64,000 nt of DNA. It comes from Acinetobacter pseudolwoffii (GTDB lineage: Bacteria > Pseudomonadota > Gammaproteobacteria > Pseudomonadales > Moraxellaceae). The stretch's first letter is position 1; each line of letters begins with the position of its first letter. Location: contig NZ_PHRG01000004.1 of NCBI RefSeq assembly GCF_002803605.1, positions 62,001-126,000 of the forward strand, written 5' to 3'. Under the pieces are notes generated by a model, which searched no databases, was not told where the DNA came from, and saw only the letters and a list, made by a program, of their open reading frames with translations. Positions 56,703 to 64,000 of the stretch are shown here, in pieces. The position numbers and the translations under genes are program-made.

Positions 56703-57434
56703 TTAGTTCCACGGGCGAAGGTCGACGATTGCAAGTGGTTTACCCTGTGCATCAAGCAGTACCGTCATATCTATTTGACTTGCCTTTAGTGGTACAAATC
56801 CTACTGCTGTAGGTGAGTCGTCTAAAATTTTACGAACACTTAATGCCTCATTGTACTCATAAAGTTTTCTAATATTCAAAATATTTTTACCTTGCACAAG
56901 TGCTTTATTATCAAATTCAATATAACGATCTGGCATTTGTGATAATGACACTCCTCCAAGCACTTCCGTAAATAAATCGGCTTGACGCTTTTGAATATCT
57001 GTAGCCACCTCGACCATCACATATTGAGGTTTTAATAATGAGGGCTGTTTGTACTGTGGCTGTGCCTTTTCAATATGTTCATTGATGATTTCATTTTTAC
57101 GCACAAGCTCAAAACGGTCTACATTATAAACAATCCAAGCTGGTCGCCCCTGCTCCAAACTATAAATACCATACATTAAAGCCGAAATCTGGATCAAAAT
57201 AATGACAGTCAAATCAAATTTTAAGGTTTTTTTATGTTCTTTATAAACCAATAAACCTAATAAAGGTCCAACAATAATATCAATAGCAAATAACATTAAA
57301 ATGATATAAGTTACACCAACAGCTTTTGCAAGTGGTGTAGGGTACCAACAGTAAAAAACAACCCCAAGCACCACTAGGGCAATGATAAAGGATAACGTTA
57401 GATGCTTGATAAAAAACTGAATACGCTTTGTCAT
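56703..57434 (-). CDS. tfpZ: TfpX/TfpZ-family type IV pilin accessory protein
   Basis: A 243-residue protein with four predicted hydrophobic segments in the first 115 residues, including FIIALVVLGVVFYCWYP and IILMLFAIDIIVGPLLGLLV. A soluble periplasmic domain with several VLLDAQGKPLAIVDLRPW-like blocks follows. The pattern is that of TfpX/TfpZ proteins found beside certain Pseudomonas pilin alleles, where they affect pilin stability or assembly. It begins just after the OTase stop (the gene at 57441), so the two are one transcript. Start at ATG 57434; a TTG two codons earlier also exists. Confidence 0.82.
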   Translation of the reverse strand: MTKRIQFFIKHLTLSFIIALVVLGVVFYCWYPTPLAKAVGVTYIILMLFAIDIIVGPLLGLLVYKEHKKTLKFDLTVIILIQISALMYGIYSLEQGRPAWIVYNVDRFELVRKNEIINEHIEKAQPQYKQPSLLKPQYVMVEVATDIQKRQADLFTEVLGGVSLSQMPDRYIEFDNKALVQGKNILNIRKLYEYNEALSVRKILDDSPTAVGFVPLKASQIDMTVLLDAQGKPLAIVDLRPWN

Positions 57435-57440
57435 AACCAA

Positions 57441-59099
57441 TTACTTCATGTTTGGGGCTGATAGATCATCATGCTTTTTTAAAAATAGCGATGCAATATT
57501 ATTACTTTGGTGTGTATCGATTTTTGATAAATCTTTGAATAAAGTCTTTTTATTATATAGTGCATTCGATACTTCAAAATAATAATTTGCTTTCACCCAA
57601 TCTTGATTAAAGTAAAATATTTGTGCCATTTTAAATAAATTATAGTAGCTTGGTTGACTAACTACATAGTGCTCAAATGAATCTAATTTGTCTTCAGCAT
57701 ACTGTTTATCCACTTTTGCAACAATAAACTCAGCTCGATCTGCAAACTGTGAAAAAATGACTGATTGCTTATTTTGTGATTGACCTGTATTTTCCATACC
57801 TGATGCATAGCCCAGATTCGTCAACCATTGATCATATTGTTGAAATATTAAAGCGTAAAATATAATTGAAAATAAAAAAGTTACTTGCTTTAATTTTTCA
57901 TTGATTGAGATTGTATTGACATTGCAATTTATCAATAATACTCCAACAAAGAACCCCAAAGGGAATAAGAAATAGCTATAATATAGTGGATATTCAAGCT
58001 GAGCATGCACCAATATACATAGCATCATTATAAATACATAAAGTTCATCTGTTGTTTTAATATTACAAATAATCACCTTGATTAAGTACAAACTATAAAA
58101 AATCAAAAGAATACCGAATGGAATGCCTACCCATAGTATTAAATCAATCATAATATTATGTGCACTTGAGAGATTGCCTTCATTTTTAAATAAAAGCACA
58201 CCTTCAAATTGAGCAATTGTGGTTTGAAACCATCCATAACCAAACCAAGGATGTTGCATAATTGCATAGTACATATGCTTCCACATTTCTATACGAGCAA
58301 AACCACCATTGATGCGATCTTCTAAAGGAATCGGTGCAACTAATTTTAAGTATTCAGCAATTTCAGCATTAAAAATAAAAAGAAATACATACAAAGCGAG
58401 CGATAAAAATATGATCTTTGCTGTTGATGCTCTTTGAAAATTTATTTTTTTGAATACATACACAGTTAGTAAGATAATGATAATAACCCATGTCGTTCTC
58501 GATTGTGTCAGGGCAAGTGCATAAGTATCTAAAACAAGTAAAGGCACACATAAGAACCATTTATATCCATGCCGCTCATATAAAAACACAACACTACAGA
58601 TACTCATCATTAAAAGTGTCGCCAAATGATTGGGTTGCCCTAAGTTTGCATAAGGTCGATTATGACTTAAATTTAAGATATAAGGATGAGAAATTTGAAG
58701 CCATTGCGCAATGGCGAATAAGCTACTGATCAAACCAATAAGAGTAAAAAAATATGCAATATATTGAATAATTTTATTTTTATCTGCTAAGTGATGACTG
58801 TTATACCCATAAAAAAGAGACACTAAAAAACCAAAAACAAAGCAAAAACTAAAAAAAGCCGTAGACAAAAAGTAGACTTGACCAAATATAAATTGGATAA
58901 AAGGAATTAAACAGATCAAGAATACTGGAAGAATAATTTTCGGTAGTTTAACTTCTTTTTGATAAAACACACCTAGATATAAAATCAAACCCAAAAACCA
59001 TAAAAAATCTTGAGAAGAAGATAACCAAGGAAATGATGAAACACCTATAAAATAAGACAATCCAAAACAAAATAAAATAATAAAAATTATAATTTTCAT
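57441..59099 (-). CDS. O-oligosaccharyltransferase, PglL/TfpO family, copy 2 next to pilin
   Basis: A membrane protein of about 552 residues with many helices and the Wzy_C signature SAHNIMIDLILWVGIPFG. The flanking WFGYGWFQTTIAQF is similar to copy 1 at 54974. It lies directly after the pilin gene, which in Acinetobacter encodes an OTase devoted to that pilin (TfpO or PglL-ComP type). The sequence is more AT-rich than copy 1. Start is unsure: ATG 59099 or ATG 59111, and neither has a clear ribosome site. A hairpin lies between the pilin stop and this start. Which class it belongs to is discussed under findings. Confidence 0.82.
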   Translation of the reverse strand: MKIIIFIILFCFGLSYFIGVSSFPWLSSSQDFLWFLGLILYLGVFYQKEVKLPKIILPVFLICLIPFIQFIFGQVYFLSTAFFSFCFVFGFLVSLFYGYNSHHLADKNKIIQYIAYFFTLIGLISSLFAIAQWLQISHPYILNLSHNRPYANLGQPNHLATLLMMSICSVVFLYERHGYKWFLCVPLLVLDTYALALTQSRTTWVIIIILLTVYVFKKINFQRASTAKIIFLSLALYVFLFIFNAEIAEYLKLVAPIPLEDRINGGFARIEMWKHMYYAIMQHPWFGYGWFQTTIAQFEGVLLFKNEGNLSSAHNIMIDLILWVGIPFGILLIFYSLYLIKVIICNIKTTDELYVFIMMLCILVHAQLEYPLYYSYFLFPLGFFVGVLLINCNVNTISINEKLKQVTFLFSIIFYALIFQQYDQWLTNLGYASGMENTGQSQNKQSVIFSQFADRAEFIVAKVDKQYAEDKLDSFEHYVVSQPSYYNLFKMAQIFYFNQDWVKANYYFEVSNALYNKKTLFKDLSKIDTHQSNNIASLFLKKHDDLSAPNMK

Positions 59100-59111
59100 A
59101 ATAGCATTCAT

Positions 59112-59137
59112 AAAAAAGCTGACCGAAGTCAGCTTTT
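59112..59137 (-). terminator. Attenuator-like terminator between pilin and its OTase
   Basis: On the minus strand AAAAGCTGAC, loop TTCG, GTCAGCTTTT, then TTTATG. It lies between the pilin stop (59149) and the downstream genes. As the only obvious promoter is ahead of the pilin, this hairpin probably lets most transcripts end after the pilin and a few continue, giving high pilin and low OTase. Confidence 0.75.
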
Positions 59138-59148
59138 CTGATATCCAA

Positions 59149-59673
59149 TTACTGTGGTGTACGGCAAGTAGCTGGTAAATATTTTTGCATTGCAGCAAGA
59201 TCCGCTGTTGCAGGGCCACATTTCCATTCTTTAATCAATGCACCTGAAGCAGTATCAATTTTAGAAGCTGTGTTAATAGTTAAAGGACCAGCACTAGTAT
59301 GAGGGGTCATAATAATTGCTTTACCAGAAGCTCCTTTTAAAGAATTATCAGCAGTTAAAAGAACCGTGATTTGACCAACTGCTGTACCTGTACTAGCAAC
59401 TGAAATTGACTGAACATACTTAGATGCATTATTACCAGCTCCAGCAGCACCTTGTTCACAACCCCACAAACCTCCAGCACCAGGAATTGCCCCTGAATCA
59501 ACCGCTTCCGTCACAGCAGTACGACAAGAAGATGCCGCCAAGATACCTTCAGAGACTTTTGCACGAACTGTATAGTCTTGGTAAGCAGGAAGTGCAACCG
59601 CAGCCAAAATACCAATGATTGCTACAACAATCATTAATTCAATAAGGGTAAAACCCTTTTGCACTATATTCAT
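59149..59673 (-). CDS. pilA: Major type IV pilin (PilA/ComP-like)
   Basis: A 174-residue prepilin. Leader MNIVQKG is cut by PilD, then [20 protein letters not shown] with Glu5. Four cysteines at about 50, 72, 152 and 170 predict two disulfides, including the C-terminal D-region pair (C152 to C170). The protein ends TCRTPQ, so the last residue is Gln and not the terminal Ser used by TfpO-type OTases. It contains many Ser, Thr and Ala residues in the central loop. Start at 59673; a longer in-frame extension is not a leader. Sigma-54-type promoter upstream. Confidence 0.9.
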   Translation of the reverse strand: MNIVQKGFTLIELMIVVAIIGILAAVALPAYQDYTVRAKVSEGILAASSCRTAVTEAVDSGAIPGAGGLWGCEQGAAGAGNNASKYVQSISVASTGTAVGQITVLLTADNSLKGASGKAIIMTPHTSAGPLTINTASKIDTASGALIKEWKCGPATADLAAMQKYLPATCRTPQ

Positions 59674-59745
59674 AACATTCTCCACAAATGTTTTTTGTTT
59701 ATTTATAAGCCTAAAGAAAAAGCTCATTTAGCTTAATTTTATATT

Positions 59746-59763
59746 TAGCACGAAGTGTGCCAA
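59746..59763 (-). promoter_or_regulatory. Sigma-54 (RpoN) promoter of the pilin gene
   Basis: The minus strand reads TTGGCACACTTCGTGCTA, which matches the -24/-12 consensus TGGCAC-N5-TTGC. GG and GC are separated by exactly ten bases, as required. The start codon is about 73 bases from the -12 element, leaving a leader of roughly 60. Pseudomonas pilA is also RpoN-dependent, with PilS-PilR as activator. Confidence 0.8.
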
Positions 59764-59884
59764 GTTTTATTATAATAAAATTAACAGAAAAAACAGCACT
59801 TTAAAAAAATATTTTTATTTTTGTAATTTTTATGTTTTATTTTGTGTAACTAACTGACAAAAAATGTCAGTTAATTGACTAAAA

Positions 59885-60445
59885 TCACCCCAGAATAATC
59901 GGTTTATTCCCTAATTCATTCTTTAAATCATCTATTTTTCGATCATAGTACTGATCTAACACCTCTCCAATTTGCTTTACCCCTTCAATTACACCCTCTT
60001 TAAACTTCTGCTGAGCCAGATTTTGAATGATGCTTTGACAGATTTCATCCCAGACCTGCTGGGTTGTCGCATTCTTAATTCCCCGATCAATCACAATTTC
60101 AACCTTGTGCTCGCACAGGTTCAAATAGAGTAATACCCCACTATTATATTCAGTATCCCAAACCCCAATTTCAGAAAATAACTGACGAGCCCGACATAAG
60201 GTATCTTGATAATAAGCAGATCGTGAAGGCAAACAACCTTCAATCACCACCTGAATCTCTCCGACATGGCCATGCTCAGCTTCTTCAACAGCCTGTGCTA
60301 TCGCATACTGATCCTGCTTGGAAAAAAAACGCTTGGTTGCCGGCATATAAAAGAAATGTTTTAACCAGCGTTTAAAACTCGGCTGCACATGCTCTTCCAG
60401 CTTTGGCTGCGTGATTATATCTGTCGTATCTGTTGTTGTTACCAT
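59885..60445 (-). CDS. TPM-domain protein, second in lemA-ygcG cluster
   Basis: A 186-residue protein with a TPM-like fold around GHVGEIQVVIEGCLPSRSAYYQ and NSGVLLYLNLCEHKVEIVID, then a helical C-terminus. No signal peptide; a short hydrophobic stretch only. Its ATG overlaps the end of the ygcG-like gene by seven bases, so translation is coupled. TPM proteins are often phosphatase-like or membrane-bound; the function of this copy is not known. Confidence 0.8.
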   Translation of the reverse strand: MVTTTDTTDIITQPKLEEHVQPSFKRWLKHFFYMPATKRFFSKQDQYAIAQAVEEAEHGHVGEIQVVIEGCLPSRSAYYQDTLCRARQLFSEIGVWDTEYNSGVLLYLNLCEHKVEIVIDRGIKNATTQQVWDEICQSIIQNLAQQKFKEGVIEGVKQIGEVLDQYYDRKIDDLKNELGNKPIILG

Positions 60446-61482
60446 GAGCCTGATGCTCCTCCCCCGCCAAAACCTCCACCACCACCGCCGAAGCCGCCGC
60501 CACCAAAACCACCTCGGCCACTACCGCCGCCGCGACCACCACCCGCCAAGAAGGCATGTAAAATCAGCTGAGCAATGGAGGTTACCAATAAAAAGAAAAT
60601 ACCTGCGCCAATCATTAAACTTGCAAGTAACCCCATGCCGTTCACCAGACCGGCAGCCGTCCCTGCAACTGCGGCAGTCGCAGCGCTCAATTTTCTGCCG
60701 AAAATCATGGAACCTACGACACCTGCAATAATAATAAAGATAACGCTCCCAAAAGTGGCTTGAGATGCTTTTTGGGCCTGATAAGCCTGTTTCTGACGCT
60801 CTTTCAACTCATCCGCGGCCTGTGCTGCAATTTCAGGATCTAAATTTAAAATACGTTCAATTTCGGTTAGTCCGGAATCAATGCCCTGCGCATACTGACC
60901 TTGCTTAAAAAATGGCGTAATTTTGTCATGAATAATTCGACCTGCCACGATATCGGGCAGTACCCCTTCCAGACCATAGCCCGTCAAGATCTGAATACGG
61001 CGATCATTAATGGCAATGGTCATCAATAAACCATTGTCGCGTTTGGCCGAACCGAGCTGCCAGGCTTCAGCAACGCGCATGGAATAATCAAAAATATCTT
61101 CTTGCCCTGTGGTCGGAACAATGACTACACCTATTTGCCCTTTGCCTTCATTATAAAGTTTCAAAATACGCTGACTGAGTTGCTGTTTTTCAGCGGGACT
61201 AAGTAAATTTGCCTGATCAATGACCGGTTCATTCAGGCTTGGTAAGTCGCGCTGAAACTGCCCTTCCGCCATGTCATTGGCAATTTGCGGCTGTGATGCT
61301 GCTGCAGTTTCTGTATTTTGGGCTGGAGTATTTTGATTATTTTTAGGCTGTAAGATTTCACGGGCTACGATGACTTCTTCAGTATCTGTAGCCGTCGCCG
61401 TTTCTGCTGAAACAAGTGTTGTCATTCCCATGCCCAACATAAGAATCAAACTAGCACAGTATTTCAGCAGTATTTCAGGCAT
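60439..61482 (-). CDS. YgcG-like TPM-domain membrane protein with glycine-rich tail
   Basis: A 347-residue protein: signal peptide (about residues 1-27, MPEILLKYCASLILMLGMG), a linker rich in T, A, N and Q, then a TPM domain from about residue 80 (DQANLLSPAEKQQLSQR, GQIGVVIVPT, MTIAINDRRIQILTGYGLEG). Next come two membrane helices and a C-terminal tail almost entirely Gly with Ser, Phe and Arg. Such tails are typical of YgcG proteins beside lemA. Start at ATG 61482 has a GAGAG site. Confidence 0.85.
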   Translation of the reverse strand: MPEILLKYCASLILMLGMGMTTLVSAETATATDTEEVIVAREILQPKNNQNTPAQNTETAAASQPQIANDMAEGQFQRDLPSLNEPVIDQANLLSPAEKQQLSQRILKLYNEGKGQIGVVIVPTTGQEDIFDYSMRVAEAWQLGSAKRDNGLLMTIAINDRRIQILTGYGLEGVLPDIVAGRIIHDKITPFFKQGQYAQGIDSGLTEIERILNLDPEIAAQAADELKERQKQAYQAQKASQATFGSVIFIIIAGVVGSMIFGRKLSAATAAVAGTAAGLVNGMGLLASLMIGAGIFFLLVTSIAQLILHAFLAGGGRGGGSGRGGFGGGGFGGGGGGFGGGGASGSW

Positions 61483-61511
61483 CTGATCTCTCACTTATCT
61501 ACAGATATTAC

Positions 61512-62102
61512 TTATTCAAAGGAAACCGTTGGTGCTTTCTGTGCACTTTGCTCGGCGCTAAAGTTCGGTTTGGTATCCATACCAATCACTTTTGCCGTCA
61601 TCACTTGCGGGAACTGACGGGCATAAGCGTTAAAGTCCTGTACTGTCGTAATATAACGGTTACGTGCCACTGCAATCCGGTTTTCAGTTCCTTCTAGCTG
61701 CACCTGTAAATCACGGAACTGCTGGTTCGCTTTCAAATCTGGATAATTCTCAGTGACGGCTAAAAGACGAGACAAGGCACTGGTCATCTGGGCCTGTGCT
61801 TCCTGATAGCGTTGGAATAGTTCAGGATCTTCCAGTACTTCACGGTCAACTTTCAGGCCGGCAACATTGGCACGTGCTTGAGTCACCTCAGTTAAAACTT
61901 GCTCTTCATGTGCGGCATAGCCTTTGACCACATTGACCAGATTCGGCACCAAGTCGGCACGGCGCTGATACTGGTTTTGCACTTCAGACCATGAAGCAGT
62001 TACCGCTTCATCTTTCACCTGTAAAGTGTTATAGCCACATCCTGTGAGGGTCAAGGTACTGGCCAGCATCAGGGTTATTAAAGATTGTTTTAATAGACGC
62101 AT
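61512..62102 (-). CDS. lemA: LemA family lipoprotein
   Basis: A 196-residue protein with lipobox LTLTGC at about residue 22, then a helical LemA domain: QNQYQRRADLVPNLVNVVKG, ARANVAGLK, NYPDLKANQQFRDLQVQLEG, and RNRYITTVQDFNAYARQFP. Start at ATG 62102 after a GAGG site. LemA-ygcG-TPM operons are widespread and probably act in envelope stress or maintenance; the specific function is not established. First gene of the three-gene cluster. Confidence 0.88.
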   Translation of the reverse strand: MRLLKQSLITLMLASTLTLTGCGYNTLQVKDEAVTASWSEVQNQYQRRADLVPNLVNVVKGYAAHEEQVLTEVTQARANVAGLKVDREVLEDPELFQRYQEAQAQMTSALSRLLAVTENYPDLKANQQFRDLQVQLEGTENRIAVARNRYITTVQDFNAYARQFPQVMTAKVIGMDTKPNFSAEQSAQKAPTVSFE

Positions 62103-62232
62103 GATGTTTATCCTCAATTATTTATTGATATTTATTTAATTAATTTGATTTTAAACAGTATTTTCTAAAGTTTTGTTACTTTTTATAATCTTTTTAATGC
62201 TCCACACTTTAAAATTAAAAATTATCGAAGAT

Positions 62233-62254
62233 GAAAAAACCCGCCGTAGCGGGT
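62233..62254 (-). terminator. Rho-independent terminator after gltD
   Basis: The minus strand gives ACCCGC, loop TACG, GCGGGT followed by TTTTT. Confidence 0.85.
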
Positions 62255-62286
62255 GTTCTTGAATAATATCCGTTGATCTTTAACTA

Positions 62287-64000
<1,714 letters not shown>

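Noticed and set aside
60389..60731. Proline/histidine/arginine-rich frames antisense to the glycine-rich tail
   Set aside because: Complement of the Gly-rich tail of the YgcG-like gene, which explains their odd composition.

Overview
The window looks like a chromosomal segment of an Acinetobacter species, probably outside the A. baumannii group. Base composition is moderate to low GC. The neighbourhoods are typical of Moraxellaceae: ispH next to a fimT-pilV-pilW-pilX-pilY1-pilE minor pilin operon next to rpsP-rimM-trmD-rplS; a lipB-lipA lipase locus; abeM- and craA-type efflux genes; and bfr beside a pilin and its O-oligosaccharyltransferase. I recognised proteins by their sequence and ran no search.

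Layout. Bases 1-17000 are mostly housekeeping: suhB (partial), dxs, ribA, hemN/hemF, aroE, an acyl-CoA dehydrogenase, a cold shock protein, hemW, a YdcZ-type membrane protein, abeM, a DUF1737 pseudogene, an ABC1 kinase, a Zur-box-controlled zinc-free L31 (rpmE2), crcB and a HopJ-domain protein. Bases 16300-24600 are more accessory: two related exported proteins of unknown function around a methyltransferase, a Holliday-junction-resolvase-like protein, an orphan ParA, an AI-2E-type permease, sodC, a DUF3817 protein, craA, and two small envelope proteins. Bases 24700-33600 carry a D-2-hydroxyglutarate-dehydrogenase-like flavoprotein divergent from serA, two RhtA-like exporters around a lipoprotein, a hemerythrin protein, a TSUP permease and truB.

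Bases 33700-38300 hold a lipase foldase followed by three tandem secreted lipases. Bases 38385-47627, all on the minus strand, contain the rpsP ribosomal/tRNA-modification operon and the minor pilin/PilY1 operon. Bases 47789-53822 hold ispH, gmk, rpoZ and a SpoT whose synthetase domain looks degenerate, then an IS200/IS605-type element carrying only TnpB, inserted between spoT and ridA. Bases 53977-54924 are an iron-storage unit: a Fur-type site, bfd, and a bacterioferritin that keeps the haem ligand but has lost ferroxidase residues. Bases 54974-59763 are a pilin glycosylation locus: a major pilin behind a sigma-54-type promoter, an attenuator-like hairpin, one oligosaccharyltransferase, a TfpX/TfpZ accessory protein, and a second oligosaccharyltransferase. 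The window ends with lemA plus two TPM-domain genes, gltD, and the 3' end of gltB.

How the genes work together. HemF and HemN are oxygen-dependent and oxygen-independent versions of one haem step, and HemW is a HemN relative. The flavoprotein beside serA probably recycles the 2-hydroxyglutarate made by SerA. The minor pilin operon and the major pilin locus together supply a type IV pilus, with pilin glycosylation next to the pilin gene. Metal control is visible at rpmE2 (zinc) and bfd (iron). I found no CRISPR array, prophage, rRNA or tRNA gene. The least ordinary parts are the pilin glycosylation locus, the TnpB element, the triple lipase array and the uncharacterised cluster at 16.3-19.6 kb.
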